Positions 46,315-54,248 of a stretch of DNA of 64,000 nt are shown piece by piece; position 1 is the first letter of the stretch, and the number at the start of each line of letters is the position of its first letter. The DNA comes from Streptomyces indicus (lineage in GTDB: Bacteria; Actinomycetota; Actinomycetes; Streptomycetales; Streptomycetaceae), in the NCBI RefSeq assembly GCF_900100315.1, contig NZ_FNFF01000002.1, forward strand, positions 580,638 to 644,637, written 5' to 3'. The position numbers and the translations under genes are program-made. The notes beneath the pieces were generated by a model. The model did not search any database and was not told the origin of the DNA. It worked only from the letters and a program-made list of their open reading frames with translations.

Positions 46315-47148
46315 ATGCCCGAATCCAAGCCCCGCGTCCTCTACGTCACCGACCTCGCCTACCCGGCGAAGGGGCGGCGCTACTGCGACGAGGACATAGC
46401 CCTGACCGCCCGCCTGCGCGAGCACTTCGCCCTCGCGCTGTGCCACCCGCGCGACGCCGCCGCCCTGTTGGAGGGGTTCGACGCGGCCGTCGTGCGCAAC
46501 AGCGGGCCGGTGCTCGGCTACCAGGAGGAGTACGAGGCGTTCCGGCACGCGAGCCGCATCAGCGGCGTCCCGGTCTACAACACCCCGGACGGCCGGGGCG
46601 ACATGGCCGGCAAGGGCTACCTGCTCACACTCTTCGACGAGGGCCTGCCCGTGATCCCCACGGTGGACCGCGCCGAGGACCTCCGGCGGCTCCCGGAGGC
46701 CGAGGCGTACATCGTCAAGCCGAAGCTGGGCGCGGACTCGCTCGGGCTGCGCACGGTCGCGCCGGGCGAGCTCGCGGACCTCCCGTACGAGGAAGGGATC
46801 CTGGTCCAGCCGAAGATCCCGTTCCGCTACGAGGTCTCCTTCTACTTCGTCGACGACGCCTTCCAGTACGCGCTGTACGCGCCCGACCCGGAGCGGCGCT
46901 GGGAGCTCGTCCCCTACGAACCCACCGCCGCCGACCTGGAGTTCGCGCGCCGCTTCGTCGCGTGGAACGGCCTGGCGTTCGGCATCCAGCGCGTGGACGC
47001 CTGCCGGGCGCCCGACGGAGCGCTGCTCCTGGTCGAGCTGGAGGACCTGAATCCGTATCTCTCCCTCGACCGGGTCGACGAGGAGACCCGCGAGCGGTTC
47101 GCGACGGCGATGGCCGCTTCGGTGCGGGGGATGCTGGCCGCCGGGTGA
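46315..47148 (+). CDS. ATP-grasp-like protein
   Basis: The 277-residue protein resembles RimK/glutathione-synthetase-type ATP-grasp enzymes: an N-terminal strand (RVLYVTDLAYPAKGRRYCDEDIALTARLREHFALALCHPRDAAALL), VPVYNTPDGRGDMAGKGYLLTLFDEGLPVIPT, EAYIVKPKLGADSLGLRTV as the nucleotide lid, and a C-terminal GIQRVDACRAPDGALLLVELEDLNPYLSL that should carry the metal ligands (E ... N). It would ligate a carboxylate to an amine or thiol using ATP, but the substrates are unknown. No obvious operon partner. Confidence 0.75.
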   Translation: MPESKPRVLYVTDLAYPAKGRRYCDEDIALTARLREHFALALCHPRDAAALLEGFDAAVVRNSGPVLGYQEEYEAFRHASRISGVPVYNTPDGRGDMAGKGYLLTLFDEGLPVIPTVDRAEDLRRLPEAEAYIVKPKLGADSLGLRTVAPGELADLPYEEGILVQPKIPFRYEVSFYFVDDAFQYALYAPDPERRWELVPYEPTAADLEFARRFVAWNGLAFGIQRVDACRAPDGALLLVELEDLNPYLSLDRVDEETRERFATAMAASVRGMLAAG

Positions 47149-47230
47149 GGACGGAAGTCGGCCCCGGGCCGCTGCGGCCGCCCGCTCGAACCCGCCCGTA
47201 GCCGGAGACTCCTCCCTACACTCCTGCACC

Positions 47231-47956
47231 ATGCCGATACCCGAGCCGCCTCCCCAGCCGCCGTCGGACCCACCGCCGGGTCCGCCGACGGGCCCCGCTC
47301 CGGACGCCGTAGCCGTACGGACCACGCATCGCGCGAGCCGTACCGTGCCGATTGCGCTCGGGGTGATCGCGGTGGGGCTGCTCGGGGTCGCGGGTGCGGT
47401 GAGCGTGATCGTCGGCGAGCAGCGCAGGCCGCCGCCCGCCGCCGGCTATGTGGGCGTGGTCCTGATGCTCGGCCTCGTCGCGCTCGGCGTGCTCGCGCTG
47501 GTCGCGACGTACAAGGCGCGCCGCGCCCGTGCGCTGTTCGACGCCCGCGGCTTCTGGTGGGACAACGGCAGGGCTCGCGCGCTGGTCCCGTGGGAGGCGC
47601 TGTCCGGGGTGGCCGTGCACTGGAGCCGGCTCGGGCGCGGCACCACGCTCTGGTCCCTGGAGCTGTATCCGCACGGTCCAGTGGACCGCGACGATCCGGC
47701 GCTGTGGCCGCTCGTGCGCGACACGGACCCGCCGGAGCCCGGGCTGCCGCGGGTGCACTACCAACTGCCGTTCCGTGCGGGCGCGCGCGAGCCGATCATG
47801 GCGGCCGTGCGGCAGCACGCGCCCGCGCTCTGGCTCGGCGAGGTGCGCCGCCCGCCGGGGCACATCGGACGGGCGAACCGGCGAGGACGCCGGGCCGGAG
47901 CCCCGCGGACAGGGCGCCCGGAGTCAGGGCAGCAGCCGGGCGGCCCGGGCGCGTAG
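47231..47956 (+). CDS. Membrane protein, PH-domain-like C-terminus
   Basis: The 241-residue protein has a Pro-rich N-terminus (MPIPEPPPQPPSDPPPGPPTGP), two membrane segments (TVPIALGVIAVGLLGVAGAVSVIV and VGVVLMLGLVALGVLALVATY) and a C-terminal domain (ALFDARGFWWDNGRARALVPWEALSGVAVHWSR) that resembles bacterial PH-like domains. Function is unknown. Its last 33 bases overlap the convergent sigma-factor gene. Confidence 0.75.
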   Translation: MPIPEPPPQPPSDPPPGPPTGPAPDAVAVRTTHRASRTVPIALGVIAVGLLGVAGAVSVIVGEQRRPPPAAGYVGVVLMLGLVALGVLALVATYKARRARALFDARGFWWDNGRARALVPWEALSGVAVHWSRLGRGTTLWSLELYPHGPVDRDDPALWPLVRDTDPPEPGLPRVHYQLPFRAGAREPIMAAVRQHAPALWLGEVRRPPGHIGRANRRGRRAGAPRTGRPESGQQPGGPGA

Positions 47957-49156
47957 GTAGCGCCGCTCGGGCTCGCTCAGCGTCCCCTCGGCCGCCGCGC
48001 CGTACGCGGCCCGCGCGCCCGCCGTATCGCCGCACTTCTCCAGGAGGTGGGCGCGTACCGCATGGAGGCGGTAGTGCGCGCCCAACACCGCGTCCAGCGC
48101 GGCCAGTTCGGCGAGCCCCGCCTCGGGCCCGCGCACCATGGCCACCGCGACCACCCGTCCCAACTGGGCCATCGGCTCGGGCGCTTGGCACACGAGGAGG
48201 TCGTAGAGGGCGAGGATCTGCGGCCAGTCCGTGTCCTCGGGCCGCGGCGCCTCGTCGTGCAACGCGGCGATGGCGGCCTGGAGTTGGTACGGCCCGGCGG
48301 GCCCTTGCCCGAGCGCCTCCTCGACCAGTTCGAGCCCTTCCCCTATCGCGGCACGGTCCCAGAGCGAGCGGTCCTGCTCGTCCAGCGGGATCAGCTCGCC
48401 GTCCGGTCCGGTGCGGGCCGGGGTGCGGGCGTCGGTGAGCAGCATCAGGGCGAGCAGCCCGGTGACGGCGCCCTCGACGGGCAGCAGTCTGCGCACCGCG
48501 CGGGTGAGCCGGATGGCCTCGCGGGCGAGGTCGGCGCGGTGGAGCGCGGCGCCCGAAGTCGCCGTATAGCCCTCGTTGAAGATGAGGTAGAGGATCTGCA
48601 GCACGGCCGCGAGCCGCCGGTCGTGGTCCTCGGGACCGGGCCTGCGGAAGGGCACCCCTCGTATCGCCTTCTTCGCCCGGCTGATGCGCTGGGCCATGGT
48701 CGCCTCGGGCAGCAGATGCGCCCGCGCGATCTCCGCCGTGGTCAGACCGCCGACCGCGCGCAGCGTGAGCGCGATCTGCGCGGCGGGCGTCAACTGCGGG
48801 TGGCAGCACAGGAAGAGCAGCGTGAGGGTGTCGTCCTCGGACGGCGCGCGCGACTCGCCTGGCGCGGGCGCGGTCCAGGAGTCGGCGGGCGCGAGCCGCG
48901 CGGCCTCCTCCTCGCGGCGGGCCCGCGCCTGCTCGCTGCGCAGCCGGTCGGTGAGCCGGCGGGCCGCGACCCGGATCAGCCAGCCGCGCGGATTGTTCGG
49001 CACGCCCTCGTGCGGCCACTGCCCGGCGGCGGCGAGCAGGGCCTCCTGTACGGCGTCCTCGGCGAGGTCGAAGTGTCCGTACCGCCGCACGAGCGCGCCG
49101 AGGACCTGCGGCGCGTGCGCGCGCAGCAGGTCCTCCACGGCGTACTCCTGTGCCAC
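47924..49156 (-). CDS. ECF42-type RNA polymerase sigma factor (module A)
   Basis: The 410-residue protein has sigma region 2 (VLGALVRRYGHFDLAEDAVQEALLAAAGQWPHEGVPNNPRGWLIRVAARR) and region 4 (LTPAAQIALTLRAVGGLTTAEIARAHLLPEATMAQRISRAKKAIRG). A C-terminal extension of over 200 residues (FNEGYTATSGAALHRADLAREAIRLTRAVRRLLP) is typical of the ECF42 group, which lacks an anti-sigma factor and pairs with DGPF proteins. The DGPF gene lies immediately upstream (14 bp). The downstream overlap with the membrane-protein gene is unusual. Confidence 0.92.
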   Translation of the reverse strand: MAQEYAVEDLLRAHAPQVLGALVRRYGHFDLAEDAVQEALLAAAGQWPHEGVPNNPRGWLIRVAARRLTDRLRSEQARARREEEAARLAPADSWTAPAPGESRAPSEDDTLTLLFLCCHPQLTPAAQIALTLRAVGGLTTAEIARAHLLPEATMAQRISRAKKAIRGVPFRRPGPEDHDRRLAAVLQILYLIFNEGYTATSGAALHRADLAREAIRLTRAVRRLLPVEGAVTGLLALMLLTDARTPARTGPDGELIPLDEQDRSLWDRAAIGEGLELVEEALGQGPAGPYQLQAAIAALHDEAPRPEDTDWPQILALYDLLVCQAPEPMAQLGRVVAVAMVRGPEAGLAELAALDAVLGAHYRLHAVRAHLLEKCGDTAGARAAYGAAAEGTLSEPERRYLRARAARLLP

Positions 49157-49169
49157 GCCCCGCTCGTTC

Positions 49170-49583
49170 TCAGACGTCCCCGCCGCCGGAGCCGATCGGG
49201 CGGATGATCACCGGGTGCTGGGGCGCGCCCTCGGGCTGCGGGCATTCGGTGATCCGCTCGGCGATCTCGGTGACGCGCTCGAGCGACTCGCAGTCGAGCA
49301 CCCAGTAGCCGGCGAGCAGCTCCTTGGTCTCGCTGAACGGGCCGTCGGTGACCACCACCCGGCCGTCGGCGCCACGGGAGACCGCACGCTGGTGCGCGGG
49401 CGAGGTCAGTCCCTGCGCGTCGACCAGCTCACCGGACTCGGCGAGATCGTTGTTGAGGTCGCCCATGAAGGCGTACATCGCCTCCAGGTCCTTCTCGCTC
49501 CACGCCGGGCCCTCTTCATTCGCCTGCCCGCTCAGGGCGTCGTAGCCGGCCTTCGAACCCTGGATCATCACGAGGTACTTCAT
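49170..49583 (-). CDS. YCII-related DGPF-domain protein (module A)
   Basis: The 137-residue protein has the YCII fold with the D-G-P-F signature VVVTDGPFSETKELLAGYWVLDCESLERVTEIAERI. DGPF proteins are associated with ECF42 sigma factors and have been proposed to work with them; the exact role is not settled. AAGGAG precedes the ATG at 49581-49583. The gene is just before the ECF42 gene on the same strand, with a TGTCGA/CGAC promoter upstream (49636-49662). Confidence 0.9.
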   Translation of the reverse strand: MKYLVMIQGSKAGYDALSGQANEEGPAWSEKDLEAMYAFMGDLNNDLAESGELVDAQGLTSPAHQRAVSRGADGRVVVTDGPFSETKELLAGYWVLDCESLERVTEIAERITECPQPEGAPQHPVIIRPIGSGGGDV

Positions 49584-49635
49584 GGTCCACTCCTTGTCCG
49601 GGCCGCCACCGTCCGTGGCGGCTTGCACAGGAGAC

Positions 49636-49662
49636 GTCGGAGCGGGCGGCCTCTTCTCGACA
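49636..49662 (-). promoter_or_regulatory. ECF42-type promoter for module A
   Basis: On the minus strand TGTCGA (49662-49657) is followed after exactly 17 bp by CGAC (49639-49636). This matches the ECF42 target motif TGTCGA / CG(A/T)C as I recall it from S. venezuelae work. It lies about 53 bp upstream of the DGPF start. Confidence 0.75.
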
Positions 49663-49701
49663 GCCGCCCGCGTTCTTTTCTCTTTTTCTCCAGGATTCTC
49701 T

Positions 49702-49917
49702 CTACGGCTGCTCCTCCACGCAGGCCGAGCAGCGCGGGTTGTGGCAGGGTCCCGCCGAGTAGCTGGGCACGAAGGCGCCGAGCACCTTGCGGGGCTTGAC
49801 CACGGTGTCCACCGGCTGCTTGCAGAGCGGGCAGATGTCACCGTCCCTGTGTGCTCCGATCCGGCCCGTCTCGCCGAGCGCGCGAGCGGCCGCGGTGCGC
49901 TCATCTCGTCTGGCCAT
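49702..49917 (-). CDS. Small zinc-ribbon-like protein between ECF42 modules
   Basis: The 71-residue protein has four paired Cys in CPLCKQP and CHNPRCSAC, separated by about 30 residues, compatible with a zinc ribbon; a basic N-terminus (MARRDERTAAARALGETGRIGAHRDGD) precedes it. No family was recognised. It lies between the two divergent DGPF genes and shares strand with module A; about 40 bp separates it from the module A promoter. Codon use is normal. It could be co-regulated, but that is inference. Confidence 0.65.
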   Translation of the reverse strand: MARRDERTAAARALGETGRIGAHRDGDICPLCKQPVDTVVKPRKVLGAFVPSYSAGPCHNPRCSACVEEQP

Positions 49918-50014
49918 GTCTCCAAGGTATTCCCGGGTGAGGGGCGTGGCCAGGCCTGGAACGGGGCGCTCGGAGCCCCTGGTGGAGGGACGCCCGAAGT
50001 TCTCGGCGGAGGGA

Positions 50015-50041
50015 TGTCGAGAACCCGCGCGCGGCTCCGTC
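50015..50041 (+). promoter_or_regulatory. ECF42-type promoter for module B
   Basis: TGTCGA (50015-50020) is followed after 17 bp by CGTC (50038-50041), the same spacing and flanks (TGTCGAGAA ... GGCTCCG) as the module A promoter. It lies 51 bp upstream of the second DGPF gene. Confidence 0.75.
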
Positions 50042-50091
50042 CCAGGGGCGCACACGGCCACAATGGGCCGTACCGCACCGAGGAGACCACC

Positions 50092-50499
50092 ATGGCCAAG
50101 TACCTGCTCCTGAAGCACTACCGAGGCGCCCCCGCCGCGGTCAACGACGTACCGATGGACCAGTGGGCGCCCGAGGAGGTGACCGCGCACATCCAGTACA
50201 TGCGCGCCTTCGCCGACCGCCTCGTGGAGACCGGCGAGTTCGTCGACGAGCAGGCGCTCTCGCCGCAGGGCACGTTCGTGCGCTACGACGGCGAGGGGCG
50301 GCCCCCGGTCACGGACGGCCCGTTCGCCGAGACCAAGGACCTGATCGCCGGCTGGATGATCATCGATGTCGAGTCGTACGAGCGCGCGGTCGAGCTGGCC
50401 GGCGAACTCTCCGCGGCGCCCGGCGCGGGCGGCAAGCCGATCCACGAGTGGCTCGAACTGCGCCCGCTGTACGGCGAGCAGTGCACGGTCACCGAGTGA
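50092..50499 (+). CDS. YCII-related DGPF-domain protein (module B)
   Basis: The 135-residue protein has VTDGPFAETKDLIAGWMIIDVESYERAVELAGEL near residue 70, the DGPF signature, and the same YCII fold as module A (MAKYLLLKHYRG start). Its gene is followed 10 bp later by an ECF42 gene. The two DGPF proteins are clearly paralogous but well diverged, so duplication is not recent. Confidence 0.9.
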   Translation: MAKYLLLKHYRGAPAAVNDVPMDQWAPEEVTAHIQYMRAFADRLVETGEFVDEQALSPQGTFVRYDGEGRPPVTDGPFAETKDLIAGWMIIDVESYERAVELAGELSAAPGAGGKPIHEWLELRPLYGEQCTVTE

Positions 50500-50509
50500 C
50501 GGCCGTCCT

Positions 50510-51697
50510 GTGAACGAGGCGCTGCTCAGAGAGCTGGTGCCCGCCGTCATCGGCGTGCTCGTCCGCCGCGGGGCCGGTTTCGCGGCGGCCGAGGACGCCG
50601 TGCAGGACGCGCTGGTGGAGGCCGTACGGGGCTGGCCGGACGCTCCGCCGCGCGACCCCAAGGGATGGCTGGTCACGGTGGCCTGGCGCAAGTTCCTCGA
50701 CGCCGCCCGCGCCGACAGCTCGCGGCGGCGGCGCGAGGAGCTGGTCGAGGCGGAGCCGTCGCCCGGTCCGGGCGGGGCGGTGGACGACACGCTGCAGCTC
50801 TACTTCCTGTGCGCCCACACGTCCCTGACGCCCGCCTCGGCCGTCGCGCTCACGCTGCGCGCGGTCGGCGGGCTCACGACCCGGCAGATCGCGCAGGCGT
50901 ACCTGGTGCCCGAGGCGACGATGGCCCAGCGGATCAGCCGGGCGAAGAGGACCGTGTCCGGGGTCCGGTTCGAGCAGCAGGGCGACGTGGCCACGGTGCT
51001 GCGCGTGCTCTACCTGGTGTTCAACGAGGGCTACTCCGGCGACGTCGACCTCGCCGCCGAGGCGATCCGGCTCACCCGGCAGCTCGCGCGGATGACCCGG
51101 CACGCCGAGACGGCACGGCACGAGGAGGCGGAGACGGTCCGGCACGAGGAGGTCGCGGGCCTGCTCGCGCTCATGCTCCTGCACCACGCACGCCGCCCGG
51201 CGCGCACCGGGCCCGACGGCCGGCTCGTACCGCTCGCCGAGCAGGACCGCGGCCTTTGGGACACGCGAATGATCGCCGAGGGCATCGGGATCCTCCAGGC
51301 CGCTCTCGCGCGCGACCGCCTGGGCGAGTTCCAGGCGCAGGCAGCGATCGCCGCGCTGCACGCCGACGCGCGGTGCGCCGAGGAGACGGACTGGGTGCAG
51401 ATCGTCGAGTGGTACGACGAGCTGGTGCGCCTGACCGCCAGCCCGGTGGCCCGCCTCAACCGGGCCGTCGCGGTGGGCGAGGCGGACGGCGCGCAGGCCG
51501 GCCTCGCCGCCCTCACCGACCTCGACCCGTCCCTGCCCCGCTACGCCGCCGTATCGGCCCATCTGCACGAACGCGCCGGCGACCTGCACTCCGCGGCCCG
51601 CCTCTACGCGGAGGCCGCGGCCAAGGCCCCCCACCTCCCGGAGCGCGACCACCTGACGCGGCAGGCCGCCCGGATCAACGCGTTGCTGCGGGGGTGA
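50510..51697 (+). CDS. ECF42-type RNA polymerase sigma factor (module B)
   Basis: The 395-residue protein has region 2 (VIGVLVRRGAGFAAAEDAVQDALVEAVRGWPDAPPRDPKGWLVTVAWRKFLD), region 4 (LTPASAVALTLRAVGGLTTRQIAQAYLVPEATMAQRISRAKRTVSG), and the long ECF42 C-terminal helical extension. A 12-residue insertion reads RHAETARHEEAETVRHEE. The GTG start at 50510 begins VNEALLREL. It and its DGPF partner form a module that probably activates its own promoter. Confidence 0.92.
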   Translation: MNEALLRELVPAVIGVLVRRGAGFAAAEDAVQDALVEAVRGWPDAPPRDPKGWLVTVAWRKFLDAARADSSRRRREELVEAEPSPGPGGAVDDTLQLYFLCAHTSLTPASAVALTLRAVGGLTTRQIAQAYLVPEATMAQRISRAKRTVSGVRFEQQGDVATVLRVLYLVFNEGYSGDVDLAAEAIRLTRQLARMTRHAETARHEEAETVRHEEVAGLLALMLLHHARRPARTGPDGRLVPLAEQDRGLWDTRMIAEGIGILQAALARDRLGEFQAQAAIAALHADARCAEETDWVQIVEWYDELVRLTASPVARLNRAVAVGEADGAQAGLAALTDLDPSLPRYAAVSAHLHERAGDLHSAARLYAEAAAKAPHLPERDHLTRQAARINALLRG

Positions 51698-51777
51698 CCG
51701 GTCGCTCCCGCCCCACCCGCCACTCCAGGAGCGCGTCGACTCGCACAAATATTCGAACACGTGGTGGAATCGGAGAT

Positions 51778-52005
51778 GTGACAGGACACCTCTTCCCCGA
51801 TGACCTTCTGCAGGCCCAGATCGACTGGTACGCCACCTGCCGGCAGCTGGCGACCGCGTCCGGCCGGGACTACACGCTGCTGCGCCGCCGTCTCCTGACG
51901 CTGTCCCGCCGGATCGCCGCCCACCCCTTCTGGACCACGCCGGGCGGCGCCTCGCCCGCCGCGCGCATGGCCCTGAAGCAGGCGGCGTGGGAGACGGCGA
52001 CCTGA
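51778..52005 (+). CDS. Small hypothetical protein
   Basis: The 75-residue protein (MTGHLFPDDLLQAQIDWYATCRQLATASGRDYTLLRRRLLTLSRRIAAHPFWTT ...) is helical, basic and unrecognised; I recall similar short proteins across actinobacteria. The GTG at 51778 follows GGAG at short spacing. A weak LexA-like sequence (TCGAAC-N4-GGTGGA, 51753-51768) overlaps the leader. Confidence 0.6.
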   Translation: MTGHLFPDDLLQAQIDWYATCRQLATASGRDYTLLRRRLLTLSRRIAAHPFWTTPGGASPAARMALKQAAWETAT

Positions 52006-52101
52006 GGAGCGCCGCCGCGCGGGCGGGCCGGACGCGGGAACCTCAAGATCCGCCCGTACGTTCACCGGGCAGCAACCGCACCACTAGACGGAGGAGACAC
52101 C

Positions 52102-52335
52102 ATGGCAGGGTTCCTGGACCGGGCCAAGGAGCAGGCTCAGCGCGGGCTCACGCAGGGCAAGCAGAAGCTCGACGAGGTGCAGGGCCAGCGCGCGGGCGCG
52201 GACCTCCTGAAGAAGCTCGGCGCGGCGTACTACGCGGAGCGGCACGGTACCGGGAGCCCGCAGGCCACACAGGAGGCCTTGCAGGCGGTGGAGGCGCACG
52301 CCGCGGCGAACGGGGACGCGTTCCTGCGCGGCTGA
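52102..52335 (+). CDS. Small hypothetical coiled protein
   Basis: The 77-residue protein (MAGFLDRAKEQAQRGLTQGKQKLDEVQGQRAGADLLKKLGAAYYAERHGTGSP ...) is amphipathic and helical, with the Q-G-x-x-K heptads of a short coiled coil. The family is common in actinobacteria without known function, in my recollection. GGAGGAGA precedes the ATG. After it come a pair of 17-bp tandem repeats (52392-52425). Confidence 0.7.
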   Translation: MAGFLDRAKEQAQRGLTQGKQKLDEVQGQRAGADLLKKLGAAYYAERHGTGSPQATQEALQAVEAHAAANGDAFLRG

Positions 52336-52391
52336 CGCCCCGGACCGGGGCACCCCTCCCCCTCGGCCCGACGGACACGCCCCTGCGATGC

Positions 52392-52425
52392 GCTGACCGA
52401 TTCGGCTCGCTGACCGATTCGGCTC
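52392..52425. repeat. Two perfect 17-bp tandem repeats upstream of amidase
   Basis: GCTGACCGATTCGGCTC is repeated without a gap at 52392-52408 and 52409-52425, about 115 bp before the amidase gene. It contains a small CCGA..TCGG palindrome. It may be a regulator site. Confidence 0.75.
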
Positions 52426-52539
52426 GCTCGCGGGTCGAACAAGTCGCCCTCGCAAGGGAGTTCCGGTACAAGCGTGCGCTATGAGGCGACGCGCAACCGG
52501 GCGCTGCTGCCGTACGCATACGAGTACGAGGAGGGCGGC

Positions 52540-53130
52540 ATGGCCCCACCCATGTCCGCGAGCCGTCTGCTGAGCGCCCTGCGGGCCGAAGGGCTGACGG
52601 TCGTCGAGGTCGGCAACTGGCGGCACCACAACCGCAACCACAAGGGCCCGTGGGGCCCGGTGCACGGCGTGATGATCCACCACACCGTCACCAAGGGCAG
52701 CGAGCGCACCGTCCGGATCTGCCGCGACGGATACGCCTCACTGCCCGGCCCGCTGTGCCACGGCGTGATCACCAAGGACGGCCGGGTGCACCTGGTCGGC
52801 CACGGCCGCGCCAACCACGCGGGGGCGGGCGACGACGACGTGCTGCGCGCGGTGATCGCCGAGAAGGGCCTGCCGCCGGACAACGAGGCGAACACCGACG
52901 GCAACCGGCACTTCTACGGCTTCGAGTGCGAGAATCTCGGCGACGGCGAAGACCCTTGGCCCGCCGTCCAGTTGGAGGCCATCGAGCGTGCGGCCGCGGC
53001 GATCTGCCGGCACCACGGCTGGACGGCACGGTCGGTGATCGGCCACCTCGAATGGCAGCCGGGCAAGATCGATCCGCGCGGTTTCACGATGCGCGCCATG
53101 CGGGCGCGGATCGCGGAACGGCTGAAGTGA
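52540..53130 (+). CDS. PGRP-type N-acetylmuramoyl-L-alanine amidase
   Basis: The 196-residue protein has an Amidase_2 fold: MIHHTVTKGSE with the first zinc His, YASLPGPLCHGVITKDGRVHLVGHGRANHAGAG, FYGFECENLGD, and SVIGHLEWQPGKIDPRGF with the second zinc His and the Asp. It should cut the MurNAc-L-Ala bond of peptidoglycan. No signal peptide is present, so it may be cytosolic (recycling), released by lysis or secreted another way. A GGAGGG ribosome site supports the ATG at 52540 (MAPPMSAS). Confidence 0.9.
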   Translation: MAPPMSASRLLSALRAEGLTVVEVGNWRHHNRNHKGPWGPVHGVMIHHTVTKGSERTVRICRDGYASLPGPLCHGVITKDGRVHLVGHGRANHAGAGDDDVLRAVIAEKGLPPDNEANTDGNRHFYGFECENLGDGEDPWPAVQLEAIERAAAAICRHHGWTARSVIGHLEWQPGKIDPRGFTMRAMRARIAERLK

Positions 53131-53150
53131 CACCGGGAGACCTCCGTTCC

Positions 53151-53196
53151 CCGGCCGGCTCGCGACGTCCGAGTCCACACGCCGCGAGCCGGCCGG
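53151..53196 (+). terminator. Hairpin terminator after amidase
   Basis: CCGGCCGGCTCGCG (53151-53164) and its exact complement (53183-53196) form a 14-bp stem with an 18-base loop, 21 bp after the amidase stop. Confidence 0.65.
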
Positions 53197-53257
53197 CCTC
53201 CCTCCCTGCCGCAGGTCTGGTCGCGCGGGACCCGCGGCCCACCAGGACAATGAACAG

Positions 53258-54184
53258 GTGACCGCCCCCGACCTCTCGGCCCTGCGACCGCAGCTCCCCT
53301 CCCCGCTGCACCCGCTGGACGACGAGCGCTGCACGCGCCGCGGCGTCACCCTGCTGCTCAAGCGGGACGACCTGATCCACCCGGCGCTCCCGGGCAACAA
53401 GTGGCGCAAGCTCGCCCTCAACCTCCGCGCCGCGCACGGCCGCCCGCTGGTCACCTTCGGCGGCGCCTACTCCAACCATCTGCGCGCGGTCGCCGCCGCC
53501 GGCCGCCTCCTCGGCTTTCCCACGACCGGGATCGTCCGCGGACACGAACTGGCCGGCCGGCCCCTCAACCCCTCCCTGGCGCAGTGCGCGGCCGACGGCA
53601 TGCGCCTGGTCTTCATCGACAGATCGACGTACCGGCAGAAACACCAGCCGGCGACGCTCGCCCGTATCCTCGCCGAGGCCGGCGCCGCGGACGCCTACGC
53701 GGTCCCCGAGGGCGGCTCCAACTCGCTTGCCGTCCAAGGCTGTACGGATCTCGGCCGCGAGCTGCACGGGCAGGCCGAGGTCGTGGCGGTGGCCTGCGGC
53801 ACCGGCGGCACCCTGGCGGGTCTGGCCGCCGGTCTCGCCCCCGGCCAGGAGGCTCTCGGCATCCCGGTGGTCGGCGGCGGCTTCCTCGCCGCGGAGATAC
53901 GGCGCCTCCAGACGGAGGCCTTCGGCGCGCCCACCCCCAACTGGCGTCTGGACGACCGCTTCCACGCCGGCGGCTACGCCCGTACCACCCCTGAACTGGA
54001 CGCTTTCGCCGAGGACTTCGAGGACCGCCACGGCCTGCCCGTGGAACGCCTCTATGTCGCCAAACTCCTGCACGCCCTGCTCACCCTCACCGAGCAGGGC
54101 ACCTTCCCACCCGGCACCCGCCTGGCCGCGGTGATCACGGGCCGCCCCGGCCCCGAATCCGACGACGACACCCCGTCACGCTGA
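53258..54184 (+). CDS. PLP-dependent ACC deaminase / D-cysteine desulfhydrase-like
   Basis: The 308-residue protein is a fold-type II PLP enzyme. LLKRDDLIHPALPGNKWRKLALNL contains the PLP lysine, FGGAYSNHLRAVAAAGRLLGF the S-N-H loop, and VACGTGGTLAGLAAGL the phosphate-binding loop. The sequence fits 1-aminocyclopropane-1-carboxylate deaminase or D-cysteine desulfhydrase. The Lys in GNKWRK and the loop near YAVPEGGSNSLA do not settle the substrate by eye. The GTG start is at 53258. Its stop codon is in the first of three 26-bp repeats. Confidence 0.88.
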   Translation: MTAPDLSALRPQLPSPLHPLDDERCTRRGVTLLLKRDDLIHPALPGNKWRKLALNLRAAHGRPLVTFGGAYSNHLRAVAAAGRLLGFPTTGIVRGHELAGRPLNPSLAQCAADGMRLVFIDRSTYRQKHQPATLARILAEAGAADAYAVPEGGSNSLAVQGCTDLGRELHGQAEVVAVACGTGGTLAGLAAGLAPGQEALGIPVVGGGFLAAEIRRLQTEAFGAPTPNWRLDDRFHAGGYARTTPELDAFAEDFEDRHGLPVERLYVAKLLHALLTLTEQGTFPPGTRLAAVITGRPGPESDDDTPSR

Positions 54185-54248
54185 CCCCACTCGGCACCCC
54201 ATCACGGCAAGCCCACTCGGTGCCCCGTCACGACGAGCCCACTCGGCG
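54171..54248. repeat. Three 26-bp tandem repeats spanning a stop codon
   Basis: Units at 54171-54196, 54197-54222 and 54223-54248 follow CCCC(G/A)TCACG....CCCACTCGG. Unit 1 contains the PLP enzyme's TPSR-stop. The remaining gap to the antiporter gene (54249-54567) is C-rich, low in complexity and has no coding signal. Confidence 0.85.

Noticed and set aside
44338..47325. Minus-strand frame of nearly 1000 codons across the NarL kinase and ATP-grasp genes
   Set aside because: It is antisense to three well-supported plus-strand genes and has no recognisable domain.
51753..51768. LexA (SOS) box TCGAAC-N4-GGTGGA
   Set aside because: Only one half-site matches the actinobacterial consensus TCGAAC-N4-GTTCGA; too weak to call.
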